Positions 1-8,100 of a stretch of DNA of 46,259 nt are shown piece by piece. Below the pieces are notes generated by a model. That model did not search any database. It was not told the DNA's origin and saw only the letters and a list, made by a program, of their open reading frames with translations. Source of the stretch: an uncultured Caulobacterales bacterium (lineage in GTDB: Bacteria > Pseudomonadota > Alphaproteobacteria > Caulobacterales > Caulobacteraceae); the NCBI GenBank assembly GCA_903858685.1, contig CAIOJR010000190.1, positions 1 through 46,259 of the forward strand, written 5' to 3'. A program made the position numbers and the translations under genes. The first letter of the stretch is position 1. Each line of letters opens with the position of its first letter.

Positions 1-129
1 CGGAGTGTCTGAGGAAGGTTTCACCGGACAGCGCGTGCCTGATGTCACCGCGCTTGGCAAGTCGAACGCGCAATTGAGGCGAGGCGGAACGACTGGCGAA
101 AGGTGGCGCGTCGGCCTATGTTTCCATCC

Positions 130-363
130 ATGAGCGACGCTTCGACCCCGATTCCGATGGAAAACCCGAATGCCGAGCCTGTGTTGGGCGCGGCTCCTGA
201 CAAGGTGCTCAGTCCGGCCGCCTTGCGCGCCCTGTCGGAGGCGGCGGAGCGCCGACGCATGGAGCCTGTGGTCGCGGCTCGGACGGAAGACGGCGGGCCT
301 GGCGGGCCGGAACCAACCCGATACGGTGATTGGGAGCGCAAGGGCATGGCGGTGGATTTCTGA
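130..363 (+). CDS. DUF1674 protein (SDH assembly factor 4 family)
   Basis: A 77-residue protein. Its C-terminal third carries the family signature: a Gly-rich turn, then GPEPTRYGDWERKG and a final DF. This motif defines DUF1674, the bacterial relatives of mitochondrial SDHAF4, which helps flavinylated SdhA assemble into succinate dehydrogenase. The N-terminal half is low-complexity and probably disordered. I chose the ATG at 130 over the in-frame one at 103 because the conserved part lies entirely downstream and the longer form only adds a basic, unconserved tail. The stop TGA overlaps the ATG of the creatininase-family gene (TGATG at 361-365), so the two are probably translationally coupled. 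The family assignment is firm; the SDH role is inferred from eukaryotic homologues. Confidence 0.85.
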   Translation: MSDASTPIPMENPNAEPVLGAAPDKVLSPAALRALSEAAERRRMEPVVAARTEDGGPGGPEPTRYGDWERKGMAVDF

Positions 364-1109
364 TGCTGCTCGCCCATTCCACCTGGCCGGAAATCGAGGC
401 CCGCATCGCCAGATCGCGCGCGATCGTCATCCCCATCGGCTCCAATGAGCAGCATGGCCCCACGGGGCTGCTGGGCACGGACTGGATGTGTCCGGAGATC
501 ATCGCCCACGCCGCTCATGACAAGGGTGATCTTATCGTCGGACCGACGTTCAATATCGGCATGGCGCAGCACCATCTGGGCTTTCCGGGCTCCATCAGCC
601 TGCGCCCCTCGACCATGATCGCCGCCCTTCGGGACTGGAGCGTCAGTCTGGCGGGCCACGGCTTTGACCGGATATATTTCCTCAATGGCCATGGCGGCAA
701 TGTCGCCACGATCGAGGCGGCGTTTTCCGAGATCTATTCGGAATCAAGCTGGCGCGCAGAGCGGCGCGGCTTTGCCTTGAAGCTGCGCAACTGGTGGGAC
801 CTGCCCGGCGTGGGCAAGCTGTGCGAGCGGCTTTATCCGCAGGGTCACGGCTCCCACGCTACGCCTTCCGAGATCGCCGTGACCCAGTTCGCCTATCCCC
901 AGAGCATCAAGGCCGCCAACTACGCCCCGCAAATTGCGCCAACGGGGCCGATCCGGGAAGCTCTGGACTTCAGGGCGCGCTATCCCGATGGCCGGATGGG
1001 CTCTGATCCCGGTCTCGCCACGCCGGAAGCCGGCGGCCAGATCGTGGCCCTGGCGGTGGACGGGCTGATCGGCGACATGCGCAGCTTTGAGGCTGAGCCG
1101 ACGCCCTGA
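363..1109 (+). CDS. creatininase-family metal-dependent amidohydrolase
   Basis: A 248-residue protein of the creatininase/MftE superfamily. These are binuclear-metal hydrolases acting on cyclic or linear amides. Visible metal and active-site motifs in order are GSNEQHG (Glu29, His31), GTDW (Asp40), the GFPGSISL segment, NGHGGN, and GHGSHATPSE. The C-terminal part, PDGRMGSDPGLATPE, is typical of the proteobacterial subfamily. The ATG at 363 overlaps the preceding stop codon and places the metal motif about 25 residues from the N-terminus, as usual for the family; a longer frame opening at 330 is less likely. No signal peptide, so cytoplasmic. The true substrate is unknown: most chromosomal members are not creatininases, and no creatine or mycofactocin genes are nearby. 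Confidence 0.85.
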   Translation: MLLAHSTWPEIEARIARSRAIVIPIGSNEQHGPTGLLGTDWMCPEIIAHAAHDKGDLIVGPTFNIGMAQHHLGFPGSISLRPSTMIAALRDWSVSLAGHGFDRIYFLNGHGGNVATIEAAFSEIYSESSWRAERRGFALKLRNWWDLPGVGKLCERLYPQGHGSHATPSEIAVTQFAYPQSIKAANYAPQIAPTGPIREALDFRARYPDGRMGSDPGLATPEAGGQIVALAVDGLIGDMRSFEAEPTP

Positions 1110-1115
1110 GCTTGC

Positions 1116-1802
1116 TCAGACAGCGAGCCTGTAGCCGCCGACCTCTGTCATCAGGATCTGGGCGTGACTGGGATCGGGTTCGATCTTCTGGCGCAGACGA
1201 TAGATGTGGGTCTCGAGCGTGTGGGTCGTGACGCCGGCGTTATAGCCCCACACCTCGGCCAGCAGGGCCTCGCGCGAGGCGGTGCGGTCCGTGGCGCGGT
1301 AAAGATATTTCAGTATGCTGGTTTCCTTGTCCGTCAGGCGGATCTTTTTCTGTCTGGCGTCCAGCAACAGCTTTTGCGCAGGGCGGAACTCGTAGGGCCC
1401 GATATGGAAGACCGCATGTTCCGACTGCTCGTGCGCCCGCAGGTGAGCGCGGATGCGGGCGGATAGGACGGCGAACCGAAAGGGCTTGGTCACATAGTCG
1501 TCTGCGCCGGAGTCCAGACCGCGAATGGCGTCGGAATCCTCCGCTGCCGCCGTCAGCATGATCACGGGCGCGCTGATTCCTTCGCTGCGCATCTGTTTGC
1601 AGGCGTCGCGACCATCGCCGTCCGGCAGGTCCACGTCCAGAATGATCAGGTCGGGCGACACCGTGCGCGCAGCCTCAAGGCCGGTGGCGACCGTACAGGC
1701 GGTCTCGACCTTGAACTCCGGCTCAAGCGCGAGCTGTTCGGCCAGCGCCTCGCGGAGGTCGTCGTCATCGTCGATAATCAGCAGGGTTTTCGATTGGGCC
1801 AT
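1116..1802 (-). CDS. cenR: OmpR-family response regulator, CenR-like
   Basis: A 228-residue two-component regulator. The receiver domain (about residues 5-120) has the acidic cluster IIDDDDD, the phospho-acceptor Asp56 in LIILDVDLP and Lys106 in VTKPFRF. A winged-helix DNA-binding domain follows, with LTDKETSILKYLYRA and the recognition helix region TTHTLETHIYRLRQK. The linker segment HEQSEHAVFHIGPYEF resembles alphaproteobacterial CenR, the essential cell-envelope regulator of Caulobacter; I make that match from memory, so orthology is probable rather than proven. The start at 1802 (MAQSKT) was preferred to the ORF opening at 1862 because the receiver domain begins there. It is divergent from an L,D-transpeptidase-fold gene, an envelope neighbour that fits. 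No histidine kinase is adjacent. Confidence 0.8.
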   Translation of the reverse strand: MAQSKTLLIIDDDDDLREALAEQLALEPEFKVETACTVATGLEAARTVSPDLIILDVDLPDGDGRDACKQMRSEGISAPVIMLTAAAEDSDAIRGLDSGADDYVTKPFRFAVLSARIRAHLRAHEQSEHAVFHIGPYEFRPAQKLLLDARQKKIRLTDKETSILKYLYRATDRTASREALLAEVWGYNAGVTTHTLETHIYRLRQKIEPDPSHAQILMTEVGGYRLAV

Positions 1803-1861
1803 GTGGACGACCATGCACTGACCCCTATCATAGGCCAAGATGGCTAAGGCGAGGCAAGGCA

Positions 1862-2368
1862 ATGATTTTTACCGCCCGCAGCAATGGAGGCTTTGAGGGG
1901 CCCGAAATTTCATGTCGTTGCGCTCTTGGCCGGTCGGGCGTGATCGCGGCGCAGGACAAGCGAGAAGGCGACGGCGCGTCCCCCCTGGGCCTTTGGCCTA
2001 TTCGCCGCGTGCTCTATCGGGCGGATCGAATCGCGCGACCGACCACGAGCCTGCCCCTGTCGGTGATCCAGCCCCATGACGGGTGGTGCGATGCACCGGA
2101 TGACCCGGCCTATAACCAGTTCGTCGGATTGCCCTATCCGGCCAGCGCAGAGGCGCTTTGGCGTGAGGACGGTGTCTACGATATTGTGGTGATCCTGGGT
2201 CATAATGACGACCCGCCGGTCAGCCAGATGGGCTCGGCCATATTTCTGCATCTGGCCCGCCCGGATTGGACGCCGACCCAGGGCTGCGTCGCCTTGCAGA
2301 TGCGCGATCTGCTGCATGTTCTGGCCACGGCGGAGCCGGGCGCCGTGCTCGCCATTGCCGCCGTCTGA
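1862..2368 (+). CDS. L,D-transpeptidase (YkuD) family protein
   Basis: A 168-residue protein with the YkuD catalytic core. His114 lies in ILGHNDD, His130 in IFLHLARP, and the nucleophile Cys142 in TQGCVAL. This is the H-x(n)-S/T-x-GC arrangement of enzymes that make or exchange 3-3 crosslinks in peptidoglycan or attach proteins to it. It belongs to the short subfamily resembling YafK/ErfK-like single-domain proteins: no LysM or peptidoglycan-binding domain. No obvious signal peptide is present, since the N-terminus MIFTARSNGG is polar, so export is unclear and the activity may be cytoplasmic or substrate-different. The gene is divergent from the CenR-like regulator across about 60 bases, so a shared control region is likely. 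Confidence 0.82.
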   Translation: MIFTARSNGGFEGPEISCRCALGRSGVIAAQDKREGDGASPLGLWPIRRVLYRADRIARPTTSLPLSVIQPHDGWCDAPDDPAYNQFVGLPYPASAEALWREDGVYDIVVILGHNDDPPVSQMGSAIFLHLARPDWTPTQGCVALQMRDLLHVLATAEPGAVLAIAAV

Positions 2369-2459
2369 CCCAATTGACTCGGGAAGGTGCGCGGACGGGG
2401 TTGAACAGCCCTACCGGCGCGGTCCATGCTTCGCTTCTGAAAGATATGAGGTGTTTTGC

Positions 2460-3914
2460 ATGCGTGTTGCTTGTCTGGCGGGTCTGGCCGTCGCGCTGTT
2501 GTCGAGTTCGGTCGTGGCTGCGCCTTCGGCGCAGGAGGCCTCGGCCATCCCGGCTAATGTGGTCGCCAATGCCGAGGCCCTGCGCGACAAGGCGCTGAAG
2601 GGGAGCGGCGCCTATGAGATTCTGGCCAGCCTGACGACCGAGATCGGGCCACGTCTGGCGGGTTCGGATGCGGAACATCGCGCCGCCGCCTGGGGCGTGG
2701 CGCGGCTGAAGGCGATGGGCTTCACCCATGTCCACACCGAGACCTTCAAGGTGCCCGGCTGGACGCGCGGCGAGGAGCGGGCGGAAGTGGTCAGCCCCTT
2801 TCCCCAGCGTCTCCTGGTTACCGCTTTGGGCGGTACGGTCCCGACCCCGGTCGACGGAATCGAGGGAGACGTCGTGATCTTTCGCACCTTTGACGCGCTT
2901 CTGGCGGCCCCCGTCGGTTCGCTCACCGGCAAGATCGCGGTGGTGACCCAGCCCATGCCGCGGACTCAGGACGGAACCGGCTACGGCGCCAATTATCGCA
3001 TTCGCGGTTTGGGCGCTTATGAGGCGGCCAAGCGGGGCGCGGTCGCCTATCTGCTCCGCTCCCTGGCGACGGGAGACCGTCGCGATCCGCATACGGGCAT
3101 GATGACCTATCTACCGGACCCCGCAGGCGCGCCCGCAACGCCGCACATACCGGCGGCGGCCCTGTCCGTCACCGATGCTGAGCAGCTGGAGCGCATGGTC
3201 GCCTTGGGCAAGCCGGTTCGTTTGCACCTGACCCTGACCCCGACCATCCGGGAAAACGCGACGGCGGAGACGGTGATCGGCGAGATTGCGGGCCGGGAAA
3301 AGCCGGACGAAATCGTGCTGATCGGCGGGCATCTGGACAGCTGGGATCTGGGCACGGGCGCCATCGACGACGGCTCCGGCGTCGCCATCACCACCGCCAC
3401 GGCGGGCCTCATCGCAAGTTTGCCGCAGCATCCGCGCCGAACCATTCGCGTCGCCATGTTCGGCGCCGAAGAGATCGGCAAGGCGGCCCAAGCCTATCTT
3501 GAAGCCCACAAGACGGAACAGGCCGCCCATATCATCGCTTCCGAAAGCGATTTTGGCGCGGAACCGATCTATGCCGTCGAACTGCCCGCCAATGTCTTCG
3601 CCAGCGCCTATGGCCGTGCGCTGGCCCATGTCGTCGCGCCCTTGTCCGTCACGGTCACGCCGAATTCGGTCAAGGATGGCGGCGCCGATCTGGAAGCGCT
3701 GCAGGGCGTCCCGCTGGCGGCCCTGGCGCAGGACGGAACCCATTATTTCGATCTGCACCACACGGCGGATGACACCTTGGACAAGGTCAGTCCGGCCTCC
3801 CTCGACAAGGCCGTGGCCAGCTGGGTCGCCTTCACCTATCTGGCGGCCGACACTGACACAGATTTCCGCAGCATCGCCGCTGGCGACCCCGCAGCCAAGC
3901 CCGCTAGGCGATGA
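2460..3914 (+). CDS. exported M28-family zinc aminopeptidase
   Basis: A 484-residue secreted metallopeptidase. The ATG at 2460 gives a clean Sec signal peptide (MRVACLAGLAVALL, then Ala-rich cleavage near residue 21); the frame runs open further upstream to 2205, but that part overlaps the previous gene and has no signal. A PA-type insert (about residues 110-215) precedes the catalytic core. The M28 zinc ligands are visible: His291 and Asp293 (GGHLDSWD), Asp303 (AIDDGSG), catalytic Glu337 and Glu338 (GAEEIG), Asp364 (ESDFG) and His433/434 (DLHHTADDT). Members remove N-terminal residues from peptides in the periplasm. The stop overlaps the serine hydrolase start by 4 bases (ATGA), so the two form an operon for extracytoplasmic peptide or ester turnover. 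Confidence 0.92.
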   Translation: MRVACLAGLAVALLSSSVVAAPSAQEASAIPANVVANAEALRDKALKGSGAYEILASLTTEIGPRLAGSDAEHRAAAWGVARLKAMGFTHVHTETFKVPGWTRGEERAEVVSPFPQRLLVTALGGTVPTPVDGIEGDVVIFRTFDALLAAPVGSLTGKIAVVTQPMPRTQDGTGYGANYRIRGLGAYEAAKRGAVAYLLRSLATGDRRDPHTGMMTYLPDPAGAPATPHIPAAALSVTDAEQLERMVALGKPVRLHLTLTPTIRENATAETVIGEIAGREKPDEIVLIGGHLDSWDLGTGAIDDGSGVAITTATAGLIASLPQHPRRTIRVAMFGAEEIGKAAQAYLEAHKTEQAAHIIASESDFGAEPIYAVELPANVFASAYGRALAHVVAPLSVTVTPNSVKDGGADLEALQGVPLAALAQDGTHYFDLHHTADDTLDKVSPASLDKAVASWVAFTYLAADTDTDFRSIAAGDPAAKPARR

Positions 3915-5338
3915 GCCCCGCCATGTTGCAAGGAAATTGTCGCGCCGCCCTTGTTGGGCTTTTTCTGAGTGTGGCCTCGGCCATGTCCGCCATGGCCGAC
4001 CAGGACAGGTCGACCCCGTCCGGCCTCAGCCCTGAGGTCGCGCGCCAGATCGACCAGACGGTGACTGAAAGCCTCGCAAAGACCGGTGCGCCGTCTGTGT
4101 CGGTCGCGATCGTGATGGACGGCAAACTGGCCTACGCCAAGGCCTATGGTCTGGCGCAGATATCGCCCGCGCGCCCCGCAAGCGCCGAGTATCGCTACGC
4201 CATTGCGTCCAATTCCAAGGCCTTCACCGCGGCGGCGGTCCTGATGCTGGTCGACCAGGGCAAGATGAGCCTTGATGATCATGTGTCGCGGTGGTTCCCT
4301 GACCTGACTTCGGCGGATCAGGTCACCGTGCGCCAGCTCCTGTCCCACACGTCCGGCTATTCTGACTACTGGCCGCAGGACTATGTGATGACGCCGATGT
4401 TGTCGCCCACGACGCCGGAGGCGATCATCGATGCCTGGGCGCGCAAGCCGCTGGATTATGGTCCCGGCGAGGCCTGGCAATATTCCAATACGGGCTATGT
4501 CATTGCGGCGCGAATTGTAGAAAAGGTCAGCGGGCAGGGTCTGTACGACTTTCTTCAGGCTCATGTCTTTAAGCCCCTGCACATGAGCAGCGTGGTCGAC
4601 AATGACCAGCACAGGATCATGGCGCCCGATACGGTTCCCTATACGCGGCTCGCGCTCGGACCAAGCCGTCCCGCGCCGCGCGAAGGCGCGGGCTGGATGT
4701 ATGGTGCGGGCGAACTGGCCATGACCGCCAGCGATCTGGCGCGCTGGGACATCAGCATCATCGATCGCAGCCTGATGTCGAAGACCGCTTATGAGGCCAT
4801 GACCAGGCCCGTCGCGTTGAAAAGCGGCGCCGACAGCGGCTACGGCCTGGGTCTGTTCGTGGATCAGAGCGGCGGTCGCCTCACCTATCACCATGGCGGC
4901 GAGGTGAGCGGGTTTCTGTCAGAGAACCGCATCTATCCCGATGATCACGCAGCGATCGTGGTGCAGTCCAGTTCCGACGCCGCCAGCGCTCAGAAGGACG
5001 TTGCGGCCAGGATTGCCTTTGTCCTCCTGCCGCCCAGAGGGGAGGACGCCACGACCCGACGGCTCCTCGACGGGCTGACGAAGGGCGCGCCGGAACGCAG
5101 CCTCATGACAGCCAACCTTGGCGACTATTTTTCCGCTCAGGCTGTGAGCGACGCCCAAAAGGCCCTGGTCGCCCTGGGGCCATTGCGAGCCCTGGTCCCG
5201 CGCGGCAAGGCGTTGCGTGGCGGCATGACCTATCGCGGCTACCATGCCGTTTTCGCAAAGGGCGCAGCGGAGATCAGCACCTACTTCACCAGCGACGGCA
5301 AGCTGGAGCAGTTCCTGATCGAACAGGCGGGCGACTAG
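3911..5338 (+). CDS. exported serine hydrolase, class C beta-lactamase fold
   Basis: A 475-residue protein of the beta-lactamase/DD-peptidase/esterase superfamily. It has an N-terminal signal peptide ending near residue 29 (SAMSAMADQ). Catalytic motifs are S-x-x-K at Ser100-Lys103 (ASNSKAF), Y-S-N at 191-193 (QYSNTGY) and the third motif as HHGG at 327-330 in place of KTG, which points to an esterase or D-aminopeptidase type rather than a true beta-lactamase. After the catalytic domain a C-terminal extension of about 110 residues has no recognised motif. It overlaps the M28 peptidase by ATGA, and its stop codon shares CTAG (5335-5338) with the convergent nitroreductase. The substrate is not known; resistance should not be inferred. 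Confidence 0.9.
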   Translation: MSPAMLQGNCRAALVGLFLSVASAMSAMADQDRSTPSGLSPEVARQIDQTVTESLAKTGAPSVSVAIVMDGKLAYAKAYGLAQISPARPASAEYRYAIASNSKAFTAAAVLMLVDQGKMSLDDHVSRWFPDLTSADQVTVRQLLSHTSGYSDYWPQDYVMTPMLSPTTPEAIIDAWARKPLDYGPGEAWQYSNTGYVIAARIVEKVSGQGLYDFLQAHVFKPLHMSSVVDNDQHRIMAPDTVPYTRLALGPSRPAPREGAGWMYGAGELAMTASDLARWDISIIDRSLMSKTAYEAMTRPVALKSGADSGYGLGLFVDQSGGRLTYHHGGEVSGFLSENRIYPDDHAAIVVQSSSDAASAQKDVAARIAFVLLPPRGEDATTRRLLDGLTKGAPERSLMTANLGDYFSAQAVSDAQKALVALGPLRALVPRGKALRGGMTYRGYHAVFAKGAAEISTYFTSDGKLEQFLIEQAGD

Positions 5339-6006
5339 AAACCTTTGAAGGTGGCGAATTCGCCCAGGGCTTCGCGCCGGGTGCGCAGGCTGTTGATTGG
5401 ATGCGCCTCGTCCCGATAGCCCAGGGCCATGCCGGAAAAGACCATCTCATGCGCCCCCAGCTCGAGATGTCGGGCGAGCGTCTTTGGAAACTGGCACCAG
5501 GCTTCCTGGGCGCAGGTGTCCAGTCCCGCCTCCACGGCCAGCAGCATCAGGGTCTGCATGTACATGCCCAGGTCTGACCACTGCGGCGATCCCATGCGTC
5601 GGTCGAGGGTGAAAAACAGGCCGACTGGCGCACCAAACAGCCGGAAATTATTGGCGAACTGGGCAAGCCGCCCGGTCTTGTTCTCCCGCTCTATACCCAG
5701 CGTGGCGTAGAGATCCTCGCCCGCCTGAAAGCGCCGGGTGCGGTATGGGTCCCACAGATCCTTGGGATAGACGTCGTATTCCGGCGCCTCGGTGCGTGGC
5801 CGCTCGGTGATTACGGCGGCGACGTCGACCAACAGGGACTGAAGCGGCGCCCCGGTCAGGGCATAGACCCGCCAAGGCTGCAGGTTGCCGCCGGACGGCG
5901 CCCGCGCCGCCTTTTCGATCAGGCCGGCCACCAGATCGGCGGGCGGCGCGTGAGGTTTGAACGCCCGGACGGAGATGCGATGGGCGACGGCTTCGGATAC
6001 CAGCAT
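5335..6006 (-). CDS. nitroreductase-family FMN oxidoreductase
   Basis: A 223-residue flavoprotein of the nitroreductase superfamily. The FMN-binding start is canonical: VSEAVAHRISVRAF, then RAPSGGNLQPWRVY. Further motifs are GAPVGLFFTLDRR, DLGMYMQTLMLLA and the C-terminal GMALGYRD with a basic tail. Such enzymes reduce nitro groups, quinones or enones with NAD(P)H in the cytoplasm. I set the start at 6006 (MLVSEAV), where family homology begins. The frame stays open to 6729, but that portion is antisense to mtgA and is an artefact. The gene is convergent with the serine hydrolase, with stop codons overlapping by 4 bases. The physiological substrate cannot be told from sequence. Confidence 0.9.
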   Translation of the reverse strand: MLVSEAVAHRISVRAFKPHAPPADLVAGLIEKAARAPSGGNLQPWRVYALTGAPLQSLLVDVAAVITERPRTEAPEYDVYPKDLWDPYRTRRFQAGEDLYATLGIERENKTGRLAQFANNFRLFGAPVGLFFTLDRRMGSPQWSDLGMYMQTLMLLAVEAGLDTCAQEAWCQFPKTLARHLELGAHEMVFSGMALGYRDEAHPINSLRTRREALGEFATFKGF

Positions 6007-6153
6007 GGTCTGTCCTGCAGGCTCGCGGGTCGATAATGGAACCGCGTGGTTGAAGATCGGTGGCGAGGCCCTCCTAACACCCCGCCGCTGGGTCAAGACA
6101 AGCTTCATCATTGGCCCGATAGTAGGGGGGGCGATTCGCGCAGGGAGCAGGGC

Positions 6154-6906
6154 GTGGCCAAGGCGGTCAGAAACAGAACGGTCAGACCGAGGCCCAAGCC
6201 CAGGGCGAAAACGCATGGCGAGGGCGCGCGACGGGTGGGGCGGTTCGTCGCCGGACTGGCGGCGCTGGCCATTGTCATCCCCGTTCTCCAGACGGCGATC
6301 CTCAAATTCGCGCCGCCGCCGATCACCATCCTGATGATTCAGCGGCTGGCCGAGGGAAAGGGCATGGACATGAACTGGCGCCCGATCAGCCAGATATCGC
6401 CGCATCTGGTGGAATCGGTGGTCGCCGCCGAGGATGCGGGCTTTTGCCAGCATCACGGCTTTGATTTTGACGCCATGGAAAAGGCGGCGGCGGCCAATGA
6501 ACGCCATCCCGGAAAGGTGCGCGGCGGCTCCACCATCAGTCAGCAGACTGCCAAGAACGTCTTCTTGTGGCCCGGGCGCGACTATGTGCGCAAGGGGCTG
6601 GAGGCGGGCTATACGGTTCTGATCGAGGCCGTTTGGGGCAAGACCCGCATCATGGAAATGTACCTCAATGTCGTGGAGTGGGGCCCTGGCCTCTATGGTG
6701 CGGAGGCGGCGGCGCAGAAATACTTCCACGTCAGCGCGGCGCGATTATCGCCTGATCAGGCGGCGCGACTGGCCGCGATCCTGCCCAGCCCGTTGAAGTG
6801 GCGGGCCGTGCATCCGGGCCGTTATGTGGCCAAACGCTCCGCCAGGATCGGCGCGCGGGCGCTGACTGTGCGCGAGGATGATCTGGCGGCCTGCGTGTCG
6901 CGCTGA
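6154..6906 (+). CDS. mtgA: monofunctional peptidoglycan glycosyltransferase MtgA
   Basis: A 250-residue glycosyltransferase family 51 enzyme that polymerises lipid II into glycan strands without a transpeptidase domain. A basic N-terminus is followed by one membrane anchor (about residues 29-50). The catalytic Glu93 lies in [14 protein letters not shown]; the later GT51 motifs are [32 protein letters not shown] and the Leu/Ala-rich [11 protein letters not shown]. The start is a GTG at 6154 preceded by GGGAGCAGG. An open frame reaches back to 6046, but there the sequence overlaps the nitroreductase promoter side and shows no homology. Length matches the family. It ends 10 bases before the convergent WD40 gene's stop. 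Confidence 0.93.
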   Translation: MAKAVRNRTVRPRPKPRAKTHGEGARRVGRFVAGLAALAIVIPVLQTAILKFAPPPITILMIQRLAEGKGMDMNWRPISQISPHLVESVVAAEDAGFCQHHGFDFDAMEKAAAANERHPGKVRGGSTISQQTAKNVFLWPGRDYVRKGLEAGYTVLIEAVWGKTRIMEMYLNVVEWGPGLYGAEAAAQKYFHVSAARLSPDQAARLAAILPSPLKWRAVHPGRYVAKRSARIGARALTVREDDLAACVSR

Positions 6907-6916
6907 ACGCCGCGCC

Positions 6917-7882
6917 TCAAGGCAGACTGACGACGCCCGCCTCGCCGTCTTCATCGCCATAGGCCACCTGTTTGCCGTCGGGCGACATGGCCAGCGCCGT
7001 GATCTGGGCGCCCTTTTCGGCCCTGATCTCATGAACGCCGGTCACGTCAAGATCGGCGCTGAACACACGCCCATCCGCCCGACCCCAGGTCAGGCGCGGC
7101 AGGCCGGATGCGCCGGCGCAACGAACGACCAGCGCGCTTTCATCCACATCGATCTCGACGGCTTCGCGACCCATCGGTCCATTAGCGCCGGCAAAGGGCC
7201 AGATCACCACGCCCGGTCCGCCCGAAGTGGCCATCAGCGCGCCCTTGGCGATAAAGACCATGGAGCGAATCTTGCCCGGATAGCCCGCCATGCGCATGTC
7301 CTTCGCATCCGACAGGCGCCAGCCATGAAGGGCGTTTTCCTGCATCGCCGACAGCACAAATTTGCCGTCCGGACTGAAGGTCACACCCGTATGGGCGCCC
7401 GGCCATTTCAGCATTTGCGGCTTCTGTTCGGCGATCCGCGCGAACCACAACAGAACCCCGCCATAGCTGGCGACGGCGATCTTGCGGCCCTTGGGATCGA
7501 AAGCCACGTCAGCAACGGTTCGATCGTGGCGGAAACGCCGCTCGAAAGACGCATCCCGGGCGTCCCGCACGATCAGGTCGCGACCCGCCGCCAGGGCGAT
7601 CAGGCCGCTCTGGGGACTTGCCGCCACAGCGTCGATCCACTTGCCGCCGATGTTGCAAAGCTCGACCGCGCCGGACCTGCGCGACCAGACAAGCCGACCA
7701 TCGTCGCCGCCGGTAATGATCCCGTCCCCGTCGGGGTGTAGGGCTGCGCTCAGCACGACGCCCTCGTGGGCCTGAACAACCTCGCCGGTGTCGAAACGGA
7801 CGGACCCGTCGCCCAGCGCAAAGACAGCGCCGTTACGGTCGAACAGGGCGGAAGCCACATAGGCGTGAAAAGATATCTGCAT
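6917..7882 (-). CDS. WD40-repeat beta-propeller protein
   Basis: A 321-residue protein built from degenerate WD40-type blades. Repeat landmarks recur roughly every 40 residues: AALHPDGDGIITGGDDG, DVAFDPKGRKIAVAS, VTFSPDGKFVLSAM and ALAMSPDGKQVAYGDEDG, each ending in a W/F-x-R or comparable strand. No signal peptide, membrane segment or enzymatic domain is present, so it is probably a soluble cytoplasmic scaffold. Single-domain WD40 proteins of this size are found in many alphaproteobacteria next to core genes, and I know of no characterised function. The gene is convergent with mtgA and divergent from the exbD-type gene across a 218-base interval. Confidence 0.8.
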   Translation of the reverse strand: MQISFHAYVASALFDRNGAVFALGDGSVRFDTGEVVQAHEGVVLSAALHPDGDGIITGGDDGRLVWSRRSGAVELCNIGGKWIDAVAASPQSGLIALAAGRDLIVRDARDASFERRFRHDRTVADVAFDPKGRKIAVASYGGVLLWFARIAEQKPQMLKWPGAHTGVTFSPDGKFVLSAMQENALHGWRLSDAKDMRMAGYPGKIRSMVFIAKGALMATSGGPGVVIWPFAGANGPMGREAVEIDVDESALVVRCAGASGLPRLTWGRADGRVFSADLDVTGVHEIRAEKGAQITALAMSPDGKQVAYGDEDGEAGVVSLP

Positions 7883-8034
7883 AAAGGCCCGATACCCCCC
7901 CTCGACCCTGCTTGCCTAGTGTGCATCGCTTGTGGCATGCGATTGCTCACAGGGTGGCAAGCGGGACCAAGGCGCCTGAAACCGGAGCATCCGGTCTTCG
8001 CGCAGCGGAATCCGGCTTTACAACCGCTCTATTC

Positions 8035-8061
8035 GAGGCGATCAATCGCTCGAGTTTTTTT
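8035..8061 (+). terminator. terminator-like hairpin in the exbD leader
   Basis: A short stem, GAG(G)CGA / TCGCTC with loop TCAA and one bulged G (8035-8051), is followed after GAG by seven T residues (8055-8061). The structure lies 39 bases before the exbD start codon, although no plus-strand gene lies upstream that would need a terminator: the neighbour on the left is on the minus strand. A second hairpin, ACCGGA-GCA-TCCGGT, sits at 7981-7995. It could be an attenuator in the exbD leader or the end of a small RNA. The stem is short, so the call is tentative. Confidence 0.4.
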
Positions 8062-8100
8062 GAAGAGCCGCCAAAGGCGCGGCATGGGAGACGCTTACAG

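Noticed and set aside
1-129. Partial gene at the left edge: a minus-strand GTG at position 24 (K-P-S-S-D-T-P) or an open plus frame ending at 133.
   Set aside because: Eight codons are too few to identify, and the plus frame has no recognisable homology. An RsmB-type gene starting here on the minus strand is possible but unsupported.
2205-2459. N-terminal extension of the M28 peptidase.
   Set aside because: Overlaps the L,D-transpeptidase-fold gene, is Arg-rich, and would bury the signal peptide that begins at 2460.
3836-4894. 352-codon minus frame opposite the serine hydrolase.
   Set aside because: The plus strand carries SxxK, YSN and HHGG motifs in this region; the minus frame is compositionally biased and featureless.
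3911-5338. Antibiotic-resistance beta-lactamase.
   Set aside because: The SxxK and YSN motifs are shared by esterases and peptidases, the KTG motif is replaced by HHGG, and a 110-residue extension follows; no evidence for drug hydrolysis.
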